Source of the DNA: Paludibacteraceae bacterium
Lineage (GTDB): Bacteria > Bacteroidota > Bacteroidia > Bacteroidales > Paludibacteraceae
Length of the DNA: 31,456 nt
Assembly: GCA_024400275.1 (NCBI GenBank)
Contig: JAKSMY010000020.1
Location: 1 to 31,456, forward strand
Direction: 5' to 3'
Shown here: positions 8,076-17,451 of the stretch, piece by piece
Numbering within the stretch: position 1 is the stretch's first letter
Layout of the letters: each line of letters starts with the position of its first letter
Translations under genes and position numbers: made by a program
The notes under the pieces: generated by a model
Databases searched by the model: none
What the model was told of the DNA's origin: nothing
What the model saw: the letters and a program-made list of their open reading frames with translations, nothing else

Positions 8076-9205
8076 ATTCTTGTCATTAGAACAGGCATAA
8101 TGCCGTCTTTCCATTGTTTGAAATCTTTTGCCAAAATATGTTTTCGGGCTTCGCCGACAAGCCACAGGTAAAAACACAAATTATGGATACTGAGTATTTC
8201 CAGTCCCAACATTTCTCCGCTGTGGATAAGGTGGCGGACATACGCCCGTGAATAGGCGTGATCCACATAACTTGTTCCGAGTGGGTCCAATTCGCTAAAA
8301 TCATTTTCCCATTTTTGATTTCGCATATTCATTACCCCCTGTTGCGTAAATATCTGCCCGTTGCGTCCATTTCGTGTCGGCATTACGCAATCAAACATAT
8401 CTACTCCCCGTTCAATACCCTCCAATATATTCCAAGGCGTGCCAACTCCCATCAGATAGCGTGGTTTATGTTCGGGTAAAATATCATTCACCACTTCTAT
8501 CATTTCATACATTTTTTCTGCCGGTTCTCCTACTGCCAAACCACCAATAGCATATCCGTCTCTGTCTAAATCACGAAGGCGTTTGGCTGCTTCTTGTCTC
8601 AAATCGGGATACACACACCCCTGCACGATAGGGAACAGATGTTGGCGGTATCCGTATAAATCGTCCGTTTCATCGAAACGTTTGATACACCGGTCCAACC
8701 AGCGGTGGGTGCGTTGCATACTGGTTTCGGCGTATGTTTTGTCGGCTGTGCCAGGGCAACATTCGTCAAAAGCCATCATAATATCGGCACCTATCTCGCG
8801 CTCTATATCCATCACTCCCTCCGGAGTAAACATCAATTTGCGCCCATCGATATGAGACGAGAACTGCACACCGTCTTCTGTCATCTTGCGAATATCAGTC
8901 AGGGAAAAAACCTGATACCCACCGGAATCTGTCAAAATAGGTTTAGTCCAACCTTCAAACCGATGCAGCCCTCCGGCTTGGTGCAGAATAGCCGTTCCGG
9001 GACGAAGATAGAGGTGATAGGTATTTCCAAGAATGATTTGTGCGTGTATGTCGTCTTCCAAATCGCGTCGATGTACGCCTTTGACAGTACCAACCGTACC
9101 GACGGGCATAAAGATAGGGGTCAAAATATCCCCGTGGTCTGTATGTACCACTCCGGCACGTGCGGCAGAGAATGTATCATTGGCTATTAAATCAAAAAAC
9201 GGCAT
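8072..9205 (-). CDS. tgt: tRNA-guanine transglycosylase, zinc-site cysteines missing
   Basis: Exchanges G34 for preQ1 in GUN-anticodon tRNAs on the way to queuosine. Catalytic residues are present: Asp93 in LTDSGGYQVFS, Asp148 region in AFDECCP, VQGCVYPDLR, GGLAVGE, and nucleophile Asp272 in FDCVMPTRNGRNG. In the zinc-binding loop, where most bacterial enzymes have C-x-C-x2-C, this protein reads LDPLGTSYVDHAYSRAY: the three cysteine positions are Gly310, Ser312 and Asp315, while the final His341 (SIHNL) is kept. The remaining fold looks intact, and from memory Bacteroides Tgt proteins share this loss. 377 residues, normal length. Confidence 0.93.
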   Translation of the reverse strand: MPFFDLIANDTFSAARAGVVHTDHGDILTPIFMPVGTVGTVKGVHRRDLEDDIHAQIILGNTYHLYLRPGTAILHQAGGLHRFEGWTKPILTDSGGYQVFSLTDIRKMTEDGVQFSSHIDGRKLMFTPEGVMDIEREIGADIMMAFDECCPGTADKTYAETSMQRTHRWLDRCIKRFDETDDLYGYRQHLFPIVQGCVYPDLRQEAAKRLRDLDRDGYAIGGLAVGEPAEKMYEMIEVVNDILPEHKPRYLMGVGTPWNILEGIERGVDMFDCVMPTRNGRNGQIFTQQGVMNMRNQKWENDFSELDPLGTSYVDHAYSRAYVRHLIHSGEMLGLEILSIHNLCFYLWLVGEARKHILAKDFKQWKDGIMPVLMTRI

Positions 9206-9217
9206 ACAACGGAACTC

Positions 9218-9550
9218 TTATTTATTGGGAAAGAGAATAGTGGGTTGAAAATTCCTTTGTTCATCGGGAGTCATCAATGCGTAAGCCATAATAATAACCG
9301 TGTCTCCTACATGGATTAAGTGGGCTGCGGCTCCATTCATGCAAATACACCGGCTTCCCCGTTTTCCGGGAATGACGTATGTCTCCAATCGTGCGCCATT
9401 GGTAACATCTACTACTTGAACTCGCTCTCCTGAAAGAATATTGCTTTGTTCCATCCATTCTTCATCTATCGTGATGGAACCTACGTAGTCCAAGTTGGCT
9501 TCCGTAACAAGGACACGATGAATCTTCGATTTAAGAATGTTTACGAGCAT
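9218..9550 (-). CDS. panD: aspartate 1-decarboxylase
   Basis: Makes beta-alanine for pantothenate/CoA synthesis. The pro-enzyme self-cleaves between Gly24 and Ser25 to form the pyruvoyl cofactor, and here the site reads DYVGSITID with G24-S25 in exactly the family position. Other conserved parts are [27 protein letters not shown] and the NGAAAHL loop. 110 residues, slightly shorter than E. coli (126). The start codon lies inside the 3' end of topA (20-base overlap), and tgt follows after a 12-base gap. panC and panB are not in the window, so panD is separated from its pathway partners. Confidence 0.95.
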   Translation of the reverse strand: MLVNILKSKIHRVLVTEANLDYVGSITIDEEWMEQSNILSGERVQVVDVTNGARLETYVIPGKRGSRCICMNGAAAHLIHVGDTVIIMAYALMTPDEQRNFQPTILFPNK

Positions 9551-11837
9551 ATCGTTTGGTGGCTTTATGGTTTGTAATAACCTGTTGGCATATTTCTTCC
9601 GTTACCTGGTCTAACGCGACGGACTTGGGTAATGGATAACTTCCTTTTTCGTCTTTCAAATATAGACCATATCGTCCTTTTAGCAGTTGTATGGAACCAA
9701 AAGTCTTGAGAGGTTGGTTTTGCTCAAAGTGCCGGCGTAACAGTTCACGAACTTTATCGGGGGTCATGTCGTCTATGGTATATGGTTCTGGCACGGAAAT
9801 GAACTGTCCTTTGTATTTTATATAGGGTCCGAATTTACCAATACCAAACACCACTTCTTCACCGTCTAAGAGGAAGAGAACTTTATTCTTGATAACATCA
9901 AAAAGAGCCAAAGCTTCTTTTAGCGTAATGGTGTAGATGGATTGTCCCTCTTTAAGGCTGGCAAAGCGAGGCTTGCCTTTATCTACATCTCCTATTTGAA
10001 TGCAAGGCCCTATTTTGCTTATTTTTGCCACGACGGGAGCTCCGGTCTTGGGTTCTTTGCCAAGCAAGCGTCCTTCCACTTTGCCGATCGGAATTTGCTC
10101 GATTAACGGGTGGAATTTGCTATAGAAAGTATTAACTGTTTCTACCCAATTATTTTCTCCGGCTGCTATTTTATCAAAGTTGGCTTCCTCGTCAGCTGTA
10201 AAGTCGTAGCTAAGTATTTCAGGGAATTGTGCCACCAAAAAATCATTGGTCATTCGTCCTAAATCGGTAGGCAATAATTTGGACGTGTCCTGACTGCCCG
10301 CTTCGGTAATCACACGGTCGTTATACAGACCGTCTTTGATGGTAATGGTATTTACGGTATGTGGCTGACCCGTCACATTGCCTTTGACCACATAACGGCG
10401 AGTTTGAATGGTCTCAATAATTGTGGCATACGTAGAAGGACGGCCAATGCCCAATTCTTCCATCTTTTTTACCAAGGAGGCCTCTGTATATCGGAAAGGT
10501 GCTTTGGTGTAGGTTTGTTGACCAATCAATTCCGCGTATGTCAAGATTTGCCCCTCTTGCATTTTGGGCAATATCGTACCACGTTCTTGAGTCTCGTCAT
10601 CGGTAGATTGGATATACACCTTTGTAAATCCGTCAAATAAGATGGTTTCTCCAACAGCGGCAAATGTATAAGGTATATCAGGAGACGTTACCTCGATACG
10701 TGTCGTTTCGGTTTCTGCATCAGCCATTTGGCAGGCGATAGTACGTTTCCAAATCAGTTCGTACAATTTTTTCTCGTCTGAAGTATGCCCTGCCGTATGT
10801 TGTGACATATAGGTGGGACGAATAGCCTCGTGTGCTTCTTGGGCACCTTTGCTGGCGGTCTTATACTGACGCGATTTGAGGTATTTTTCTCCAAACTCTT
10901 TGATAATTTCTTTCTTGGAGGTTTCGATGGCCAACGCGCTCAAATGAACAGAGTCGGTACGCATATAGGTGATGAATCCGGCTTCGTACAAGGATTGAGC
11001 AATACGCATCGTCTTGCTGACGGAGAATTTCAGTTTTCGCGCAGCATCCTGCTGTAAGGAAGATGTGGTAAAGGGTGGAGCCGGCGTGCGATGAGCAGGT
11101 TTGGATTGAATGGAACCTACGCTGAATTGTGCTTTTTGACATAAATCCAAGAAGTCAATTACTTGGTCCTTTTTGGCAAAACGATGGTTCAATTCGGTAC
11201 GCAAACAAACCTCTTTTCCGGTGTTGTTTTTCCCGATGAAATCAGCCAAAATTCGGTATTGGCTCTGCTCTTTGAAGTTCTCTATTTCACGTTCCCGTTC
11301 AACAATCAGTCTTACGGCAACCGACTGCACCCGACCGGCACTCAGTCCCGTAATAATCTTGCGCCACAAAACAGGCGATAACTCAAATCCCACAATCCTG
11401 TCTAGTACACGGCGAGCTTGTTGGGCATTTACCAGATTGTAGTCTATTTGTCTTGGGTGAAGGATTGCTTCTTGAATGGCTGTCGGCGTAATCTCGTGAA
11501 AGACGATACGCCGGGTTTTGTCGGCATCTAAATTTAGCACTTCTTGCAAATGCCATGCAATCGCTTCTCCCTCGCGGTCTTCATCACTTGCCAGCCAGAC
11601 GGTATCCGCTTTTTTGACTTCCTGCCTCAGCACCGACAAAAGATGTTGTTTTTCGGGGTCAATCACATAATTGGGAGTGTAATCATGTTCAAAATCAATG
11701 CCGATGCTGTTTTTTCCTACACCTTCTATATCACGTATATGTCCTTGTGAGGATAATACGTGGTAGCCGTCGCCTAAGAATTTCTCTATTGTTTTTGCCT
11801 TTGCCGGCGACTCAACTATAACCAAGTTCTTACTCAT
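9531..11837 (-). CDS. topA: DNA topoisomerase I
   Basis: Type IA topoisomerase relaxing negative supercoils. The N-terminal Toprim domain has [15 protein letters not shown] and the acidic SDEDREGEA cluster (residues about 84-92). The catalytic Tyr291 sits in [13 protein letters not shown], and further core motifs are [28 protein letters not shown] and [14 protein letters not shown]. The C-terminal part (about 590-750) has repeated glycine-rich modules ([30 protein letters not shown]) instead of four-Cys zinc fingers, as in other Bacteroidetes. 768 residues. First gene of its operon, driven by the promoter at 11887-11917. Confidence 0.96.
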   Translation of the reverse strand: MSKNLVIVESPAKAKTIEKFLGDGYHVLSSQGHIRDIEGVGKNSIGIDFEHDYTPNYVIDPEKQHLLSVLRQEVKKADTVWLASDEDREGEAIAWHLQEVLNLDADKTRRIVFHEITPTAIQEAILHPRQIDYNLVNAQQARRVLDRIVGFELSPVLWRKIITGLSAGRVQSVAVRLIVEREREIENFKEQSQYRILADFIGKNNTGKEVCLRTELNHRFAKKDQVIDFLDLCQKAQFSVGSIQSKPAHRTPAPPFTTSSLQQDAARKLKFSVSKTMRIAQSLYEAGFITYMRTDSVHLSALAIETSKKEIIKEFGEKYLKSRQYKTASKGAQEAHEAIRPTYMSQHTAGHTSDEKKLYELIWKRTIACQMADAETETTRIEVTSPDIPYTFAAVGETILFDGFTKVYIQSTDDETQERGTILPKMQEGQILTYAELIGQQTYTKAPFRYTEASLVKKMEELGIGRPSTYATIIETIQTRRYVVKGNVTGQPHTVNTITIKDGLYNDRVITEAGSQDTSKLLPTDLGRMTNDFLVAQFPEILSYDFTADEEANFDKIAAGENNWVETVNTFYSKFHPLIEQIPIGKVEGRLLGKEPKTGAPVVAKISKIGPCIQIGDVDKGKPRFASLKEGQSIYTITLKEALALFDVIKNKVLFLLDGEEVVFGIGKFGPYIKYKGQFISVPEPYTIDDMTPDKVRELLRRHFEQNQPLKTFGSIQLLKGRYGLYLKDEKGSYPLPKSVALDQVTEEICQQVITNHKATKRYARKHS

Positions 11838-11886
11838 TTTATTTCATTCATTGTCCAATTGGGACTATTTTTTTCGTTTCGGGCTG

Positions 11887-11917
11887 CAAAGGTAATGTTT
11901 TTTTTTTAATCTCACAA
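11887..11917 (-). promoter_or_regulatory. Bacteroidetes promoter of the topA operon
   Basis: Minus strand TTG (11917-11915), 20 bases, TACCTTTG (11894-11887), giving a leader of about 45 bases before the topA ATG at 11837. Divergent from the nfeD promoter 14 bases away. Confidence 0.85.
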
Positions 11918-11931
11918 ATTTATTTTTTTAT

Positions 11932-11962
11932 TTGTATATATCAAAAATATTTTGTATTTTTG
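11932..11962 (+). promoter_or_regulatory. Bacteroidetes promoter of nfeD-floA
   Basis: TTG at 11932-11934, 20-base spacer, TATTTTTG at 11955-11962. Predicted start about 20 bases before the nfeD ATG. The spacer is very AT-rich. Confidence 0.8.
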
Positions 11963-11986
11963 CAGTCTGAAAAAATTTTTTTACGA

Positions 11987-12334
11987 ATGATGGACCTTAT
12001 TTTAGTTATCTTATTGGCGTTGGTAGGTGTAATTTTGCTCTTGTTGGAGTTGTTCCTATTGCCGGGTTTTGGTGTGGCAGGTATTTCCGGCTTTGCCTCT
12101 TTTGTGGGTGCTGTTTATGTGGCATACGCCCATCTTGGTGCCAACGCAGGGCATATCACGTTGGCGGCTTGTATTGCGCTCTCTGCCTTGGCTATATATG
12201 GCTTTCTCCGTTCCCATGCGTTGGAGAAGATGGCGTTAGACACTACGATTGATGGCAAGGTGGATCTGGCAGCACCGGGTAAGAAATTAGAAAACTTGGA
12301 AGCCGATGCCGAGAGGTTGGAAAAGAAGTCCTAA
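11987..12334 (+). CDS. short NfeD-family membrane protein
   Basis: 115 residues from the ATG at 11987 (a second ATG follows directly at 11990). The upstream in-frame start at 11960 is rejected because it overlaps the -7 promoter element. The protein has two or three closely packed hydrophobic segments (residues 3-26, 30-50 and 56-72), then a short polar, acidic tail ending LEADAERLEKKS. NfeD proteins partner with flotillin-like proteins in membrane microdomains. The following gene is a flotillin-like FloA, which is the standard pairing. The OB-fold typical of longer NfeDs is largely absent. Confidence 0.75.
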   Translation: MMDLILVILLALVGVILLLLELFLLPGFGVAGISGFASFVGAVYVAYAHLGANAGHITLAACIALSALAIYGFLRSHALEKMALDTTIDGKVDLAAPGKKLENLEADAERLEKKS

Positions 12335-12337
12335 TAT

Positions 12338-12388
12338 ATGTATATCATACGTATATTATACGTATATCCAAATGTATAACTGTATAAC
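12338..12388. repeat. small palindromes and octamer repeat ahead of floA
   Basis: Between nfeD and floA the palindrome ATACGTAT occurs twice, separated by ATT, followed by a direct repeat TGTATAAC-TGTATAAC (12373-12388) which ends 17 bases before the floA ATG. The palindromes could fold into a weak hairpin or bind a dimeric protein; nothing shows this directly. Confidence 0.55.
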
Positions 12389-12405
12389 TCTTAATTAACA
12401 ACATT

Positions 12406-13389
12406 ATGCAAGCACTTGAAATTTTCGGCTGCATTATTTTAGCCGTTTTTGTTCTTATCTTTTTTTATTACGTACCTTTTATGCTGTGGGTGAATGCCCA
12501 AGTCAGCGGCGTACGTATATCGTTGGTACAACTATTTTTGATGCGTATCCGTAAGGTACCGCCCACGCTGATTGTCAACTGCTTGATTGAAGCGCATAAA
12601 GCAGGGTTGCAAGATGTTAAGCGTGACGGTTTGGAGGCGCACTATTTGGCAGGTGGACATATTCAGCGTGTTGTGCATGCGTTGGTAAGTGCCAACAAAG
12701 CCAATATCCAATTACCATTCCAGATGGCGACGGCTATTGACTTGGCAGGACGCGATGTGTTTGAAGCCGTACAAATGTCGGTTAACCCCAAAGTGATTGA
12801 TACGCCTCCCGTAACGGCAGTAGCCAAGGACGGTATTCAGTTGATAGCCAAAGCCCGTGTGACTGTTCGTGCCAACATACGCCAACTGGTAGGCGGTGCC
12901 GGCGAGGACACCGTTCTCGCCCGTGTAGGCGAAGGTATCGTCAGTTCGATTGGTTCGGCAGAGAGCCACAAGAGCGTGCTGGAAAACCCCGACAGCATAT
13001 CCAAGTTGGTTCTTTCCAAAGGTTTAGATGCCGGTACTGCTTTCGAGATTTTGAGTATCGATATAGCCGATATTGATGTGGGTAAAAATATCGGTGCTCA
13101 ACTGCAGATGGATCAAGCCGATGCCGACAAGAATATCGCTCAAGCCAAAGCAGAGGAACGCCGCGCCATGGCAATAGCCAATGAACAGGAGATGAAAGCC
13201 AAGGCACAGGAAGCCCGCGCCAAAGTGATAGAAGCCGAAGCATTGGTACCGCAAGCGATGGCTGATGCCTTCCGCAACGGCAATCTTGGCATTATGGACT
13301 ACTACCGCATGCAGAACATTCAGGCGGATACCCAAATGCGGGAGAATATCGCCAAACCCGAAGACAAAACGGCTCTAAAGAAAAAATAA
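12406..13389 (+). CDS. floA: flotillin-like protein FloA
   Basis: Membrane scaffold of functional microdomains (SPFH family, B. subtilis YqfA/FloA type). An N-terminal hydrophobic hairpin (residues about 6-30, [20 protein letters not shown]) is followed by the SPFH domain (about 50-215, with [13 protein letters not shown] and [15 protein letters not shown]) and an Ala/Glu-rich helical region ([33 protein letters not shown]) ending in [20 protein letters not shown]. 327 residues, usual length. Cotranscribed with nfeD. This is a confident assignment by overall sequence. Confidence 0.94.
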   Translation: MQALEIFGCIILAVFVLIFFYYVPFMLWVNAQVSGVRISLVQLFLMRIRKVPPTLIVNCLIEAHKAGLQDVKRDGLEAHYLAGGHIQRVVHALVSANKANIQLPFQMATAIDLAGRDVFEAVQMSVNPKVIDTPPVTAVAKDGIQLIAKARVTVRANIRQLVGGAGEDTVLARVGEGIVSSIGSAESHKSVLENPDSISKLVLSKGLDAGTAFEILSIDIADIDVGKNIGAQLQMDQADADKNIAQAKAEERRAMAIANEQEMKAKAQEARAKVIEAEALVPQAMADAFRNGNLGIMDYYRMQNIQADTQMRENIAKPEDKTALKKK

Positions 13390-13431
13390 GATTCTAAATT
13401 GCATTAGTCCATTAACTTCAACGTAGCCATA

Positions 13432-14193
13432 TTGCAATATCCCATCGTTTGGGAGGAAAAAAACGCCAACCTGTCTCTGATGGTACGGCGTATACGCCGG
13501 CTGAAAGGCAAGGCCGATGTGGCATTACTGCCAGAAATGTTTTCCACGGGTTTTTGCACCGACCGTCCTGATTTGGCAGAACCTATAGATGGTCCTACAA
13601 TGCACACTTTACAAACGGTTGCTGACCAGACGGACGTAGCTATTTGCGGCTCTTTTATATGCAGCGAAAAGGGACATTTATACAATCGCGGGTTCTTCAT
13701 TCGTCCGAACGGTACCCCCACTTTTGTGGATAAGGCACATCTGTATGCTCACGGAGGGGAAGACCGGTTTTTTACGGCAGGGAAAGAACGTACCGTGATA
13801 GAATACAAGGGAGTGCGTATGCGGCTACTGATTTGTTATGACTTGCGCTTTCCTGTCTGGGCACGCAATAAGAGTGGGCACGACTATGATATATTGTTGG
13901 TCTGTGCTAATTGGCCTCAAATACGGATTCAGTACTGGGATGCTCTTTTGGCTGCCCGCGCCACGGAGAACCTATGCTATATAGCGGCTGCCAATCCGGT
14001 GGGAGATGATGGATTAGGACTGCATTACAATGGTAGGTCTATTGCCTACGATACACGGTTGCAGCCATTGGCCAAATTCCGGGACAATCAGGCAGGTACC
14101 CGGGTAGCATCGTTTAATATGAATGATTTGTACCACTACAGAGAGGTCTTGCCGCTATGGAAAGACATTGATTCGTTTGAAATAACAAAATGA
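13432..14193 (+). CDS. nitrilase-superfamily amidohydrolase (omega-amidase/YafV-like)
   Basis: Carbon-nitrogen hydrolase with the Glu-Lys-Cys triad: Glu in LLPEMFSTGFC, Lys in FVDKAHLYAHGGE and Cys in LLICYDLRFPVWARN. The W-E-x-K-x-N start and short length (about 253 residues) match the YafV/omega-amidase group that clears alpha-ketoglutaramate-like compounds. The first canonical start is TTG at 13432, but this cuts the first beta strand. In frame upstream the sequence reads I-N-F-N-V-A-I-L-Q before the TTG-encoded residue, after a TAG at 13405, so the likely true start is ATT at 13411. Its stop overlaps the recJ ATG (ATGA). Confidence 0.88.
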   Translation: MQYPIVWEEKNANLSLMVRRIRRLKGKADVALLPEMFSTGFCTDRPDLAEPIDGPTMHTLQTVADQTDVAICGSFICSEKGHLYNRGFFIRPNGTPTFVDKAHLYAHGGEDRFFTAGKERTVIEYKGVRMRLLICYDLRFPVWARNKSGHDYDILLVCANWPQIRIQYWDALLAARATENLCYIAAANPVGDDGLGLHYNGRSIAYDTRLQPLAKFRDNQAGTRVASFNMNDLYHYREVLPLWKDIDSFEITK

Positions 14194-15959
14194 ATTATCG
14201 TTGGACAATATGGGAGCCCTCGGACGAGGAGCAGGTAACTATTGCACGGCTTGCTGAAGAATTATGTATTTCCGAACCGGCAGCGCGAATGTTGGTTCAT
14301 CGGGGTATAGCAACGGCATTGGATGCCCGTAGTTATATTCGCCCGAGTTTGTGCAATCTGCATGATCCTTTCCTGATGAAAGATATGGACAAGGCGGTCA
14401 ATCGTTTGGAGCATGCCATTCGTTATCAGGAACGAATCATGGTTTATGGCGATTATGACGTAGATGGTACAACGGCGGTAGCATTGATGTACACCTTCCT
14501 CAAGATGCTTACGTCCAATGTAATCTACTATATTCCGGACCGTTATGCGGAAGGTTATGGCATTTCCGAAAAGGGGATAGACACAGCGGAACAGGAACAT
14601 TGTCAGCTGATAGTGGCATTAGACTGTGGTATCAAGGCTATTGACAAGGCGCAGTATGCCAAGCAGAAGGGTATTGACCTTATCGTTTGTGACCACCACA
14701 CCCCGGGCGATACCATACCGGATTGTACGGCAGTACTGAATATGAAACGTAAGGACTGCGATTATCCGTATAAGGAACTTAGCGGTTGTGGTGTCGGGTT
14801 TAAGTTGGTGCAAGGATATGCTATCACACACGGGATAAGTGAAGAGCAATTAGCGCATTTATTGCCCCTGTTGGCGATGTCCATTGCGTCCGATGTGGTG
14901 CCGATGACGGGCGAGAATAGGATATTGGCATATTTCGGGTTGGAACAGCTGAACAAAAAGCCGTCGGTGGGCATTCAGGCTATTAGGCAACTTACCGGTA
15001 TTCAAGATAAGGTGGTTACCATATCCGACCTTGTCTTCAAATTCGGTCCCCGCATCAATGCCAGTGGACGAATGCGTTCCGGTTTGGAGGCTGTCAAACT
15101 GCTTATTACGGACGATGCGGAATTTGCAGAACAGCAGGCAAAGGAAATAGACAGTTACAATACCGAACGGCGTAATTTTGACGAAGAAACGACGCAGAAA
15201 GCCTTGGAGATATTGGAGGCAGACCCGAATAATGATTTTTTGCGCTCCACAGTAGTTTATGGAGCAGGGTGGCATAAAGGGGTAATTGGTATTACGGCTT
15301 CACGATTAACGGAGAAGTATTATCGTCCCACCATCGTTTTGACCTCGTCTGACCAAGAGGATATCATTAGCGGATCGGCACGCTCTGTAGCGGATTTTGA
15401 TATTTATACTGCCATTGATTCCTGCCGAGACTTACTTGTTAATTTTGGCGGACACATGTTTGCAGCAGGATTAAGTATGCACCTGAAAGATTTGCCGGAG
15501 TTCAAACGCCGTTTTGAACAGTATGTCAGCATGCATATACGCCAAGACCAACTAGCTCCGACTATTCAGGTAGAGCAGGAATTGGCTTTTAGTGATATAA
15601 CGCCTAAGTTTTATAATATACTCAAACATCTGGAACCTTTCGGCCCGGACAATCCACGACCTGTTTTCGTAACGCGTAATGTAATCAATAATCGTTATAC
15701 CAAAACTGTTGGCAAACTTAACGAGCACCTTCGACTGGACGTGACAGACCGTACTGCGGCTATTGCCGGTATAGCGTTTGGTCATGGCGACAAGGCGTTG
15801 CATATCCAGAACGGCAACCCTGTCGATCTGTGCTACGAATTGGAAGAGAATACCTTTAATCACACTACGACCATCCAAATGATGGTCCAAGATATTAAAT
15901 TATGTTCAACGAGCGAGAAACCCAAGGTCCTGCAAGAAGACGGGGCAGTATTGAAGTAG
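14190..15959 (+). CDS. recJ: single-stranded-DNA-specific exonuclease
   Basis: 5'-3' ssDNA exonuclease of recombination and mismatch repair, DHH family. Motifs: [17 protein letters not shown] (motif I/II), ALDCGIK, the DHH box in [17 protein letters not shown], and the RINASGRM motif of the DHHA1 region, followed by the C-terminal OB-like domain ([23 protein letters not shown]). 589 residues. The start ATG overlaps the preceding stop. The last 58 bases also encode the start of tdk in another frame. Confidence 0.95.
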   Translation: MNYRWTIWEPSDEEQVTIARLAEELCISEPAARMLVHRGIATALDARSYIRPSLCNLHDPFLMKDMDKAVNRLEHAIRYQERIMVYGDYDVDGTTAVALMYTFLKMLTSNVIYYIPDRYAEGYGISEKGIDTAEQEHCQLIVALDCGIKAIDKAQYAKQKGIDLIVCDHHTPGDTIPDCTAVLNMKRKDCDYPYKELSGCGVGFKLVQGYAITHGISEEQLAHLLPLLAMSIASDVVPMTGENRILAYFGLEQLNKKPSVGIQAIRQLTGIQDKVVTISDLVFKFGPRINASGRMRSGLEAVKLLITDDAEFAEQQAKEIDSYNTERRNFDEETTQKALEILEADPNNDFLRSTVVYGAGWHKGVIGITASRLTEKYYRPTIVLTSSDQEDIISGSARSVADFDIYTAIDSCRDLLVNFGGHMFAAGLSMHLKDLPEFKRRFEQYVSMHIRQDQLAPTIQVEQELAFSDITPKFYNILKHLEPFGPDNPRPVFVTRNVINNRYTKTVGKLNEHLRLDVTDRTAAIAGIAFGHGDKALHIQNGNPVDLCYELEENTFNHTTTIQMMVQDIKLCSTSEKPKVLQEDGAVLK

Positions 15960-16498
15960 TATGTGGATCCATGTTCTCCGGCAAGACGGAAGAACTGATA
16001 CGGCGAATGAAACGCGCACAATTTGCAAAACAGCGTGTCGAAATTTTTAAGCCCGCTATCGATGTGCGCTATTCGGTGGAAGATGTTGTCAGTCACGACC
16101 ACAATGTTATCCAGTCCACACCGGTGGATTCCAGTCAGAATATCCTTCTGATGGTAGATGATATAGATGTGGTGGGTATTGACGAAGCGCAGTTTTTTGA
16201 CATGGGTATCGTTGAAGTCTGCCAACAATTGGCAGCCCGTGGCATACGTGTGATATGTGCAGGACTGGATATGGATTACAAGGGTGTGCCGTTTGGTCCG
16301 ATGCCGGCGTTGATGGCGATTGCCGAGGACGTATATAAAACGCACGCTATATGTGTCCATTGTGGGGACTTGGCATACGTGAGCCATCGTCTTGTGGCAA
16401 GTGACAAACGTGTGTTGTTGGGAGAAACGGACTCGTATGAGCCGCTGTGCCGTTCTTGTTACGAAAAGGCTATTGCAGCGGAAAATAACAAAGCCTAA
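15902..16498 (+). CDS. tdk: thymidine kinase (type II)
   Basis: Phosphorylates thymidine in pyrimidine salvage. The P-loop is GSMFSGKT (residues 22-29), the Walker B-like segment is [11 protein letters not shown], the substrate lasso region contains [15 protein letters not shown], and zinc ligands are CVHC and CRSC near the C-terminus. The ATG at 15902 is 58 bases inside recJ; it is supported because the [16 protein letters not shown]-terminus follows a leader of the same length as in Bacteroides Tdk. The stop codon overlaps that of convergent rsgA. Confidence 0.95.
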   Translation: MFNERETQGPARRRGSIEVVCGSMFSGKTEELIRRMKRAQFAKQRVEIFKPAIDVRYSVEDVVSHDHNVIQSTPVDSSQNILLMVDDIDVVGIDEAQFFDMGIVEVCQQLAARGIRVICAGLDMDYKGVPFGPMPALMAIAEDVYKTHAICVHCGDLAYVSHRLVASDKRVLLGETDSYEPLCRSCYEKAIAAENNKA

Positions 16499-17451
16499 CG
16501 GTATTTTCCTTCCTGTGCATCTCCCATGAGACTTACATAGCTCTCATAGCGAGATAGGGCTATACGCCCTTCTTCTACGGCACGAAGGACTTCGCAACCG
16601 GGCTCGTTCACATGCAGGCAATCTCCGTATCGGCAATTGTGACCTATTTGAAACAGTTCACGGAAATAGTGACTGATTTCGTATTTGTCTATTTCAACGC
16701 CGCCGAAACCTTTTACACCCGGGGTGTCGATAATCCAACTGTGTTGGCTGGTCAGAGTTGGCTGTTGAGAGTCGAGAGCAGGCAGGGCGTACATTTCGGA
16801 GAATGTAGTGGTGTGCATGCCCTTATCGTGCGAGGTGGAGATAACGCCTGTACGTGTCTTGGTCTCTCCAAAAAGGGCGTTGAGCAGTGTAGATTTACCA
16901 ACACCCGAATTACCGCTTAAAAGGGTTGTTTTTCCTTGTAAAAGCGATTGGATATATTCCACATCTTCTTGGGCGTGAACCGACACGATATGTGCGGTAT
17001 ATCCCAAACCGGAGTAGAGAGCCTCCCATTGCCGGGCAGTTTGGAGTTCTTGCTCTGTCATCAGGTCTCTTTTGTTGATAATTACTGCAACAGGCACGCG
17101 ATAAGCCTCTGCCGTTGCCAGGAAACGGTCAATAAAAGTTAGAGACGTAACGGGGTGATTAACCGTTGCCATCAGCAGTACTTGGTCCAGATTGGCAGCA
17201 AGGATATGGGCTTCTTTGCTGAGATTGGTAGAACGTCGAATGATATAATTGCGTCGAGGTTCGATGGCGGTAATCCAGTTTGTTCCGTCGCCTTGTGCTT
17301 CCACATTCACCCAGTCGCCTACCGCTACGGGATTGGTTGTACGTATTCCTTTAATACGAAAATTACCTTTCACATGACATTCACGCTGTTCGCCTGTCTC
17401 CAGTTGAACGATTAGCGTGCTGCCGGTTGATTTGATTAGTAAACCTCTCAT
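16495..17451 (-). CDS. rsgA: ribosome-maturation GTPase RsgA (YjeQ)
   Basis: Circularly permuted GTPase acting late in 30S subunit maturation. An N-terminal OB-fold (about 1-70, with [10 protein letters not shown]) is followed by the GTPase motifs in permuted order: G4 INKRDL, G1 [15 protein letters not shown]3 DTPGVKGFG. The C-terminal zinc knuckle has [16 protein letters not shown] (C-x4-C-x-H-x5-C). 318 residues. Its ATG shares one base with the stop of the upstream Omp85 gene (TAATG), and it is the last gene of the long kdtA-rsgA operon. Confidence 0.95.
   Translation of the reverse strand: MRGLLIKSTGSTLIVQLETGEQRECHVKGNFRIKGIRTTNPVAVGDWVNVEAQGDGTNWITAIEPRRNYIIRRSTNLSKEAHILAANLDQVLLMATVNHPVTSLTFIDRFLATAEAYRVPVAVIINKRDLMTEQELQTARQWEALYSGLGYTAHIVSVHAQEDVEYIQSLLQGKTTLLSGNSGVGKSTLLNALFGETKTRTGVISTSHDKGMHTTTFSEMYALPALDSQQPTLTSQHSWIIDTPGVKGFGGVEIDKYEISHYFRELFQIGHNCRYGDCLHVNEPGCEVLRAVEEGRIALSRYESYVSLMGDAQEGKYR

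Noticed and set aside
8705..9190. 161-residue plus-strand frame inside tgt
   Set aside because: Antisense shadow of a well-conserved gene, with no family resemblance and no promoter.
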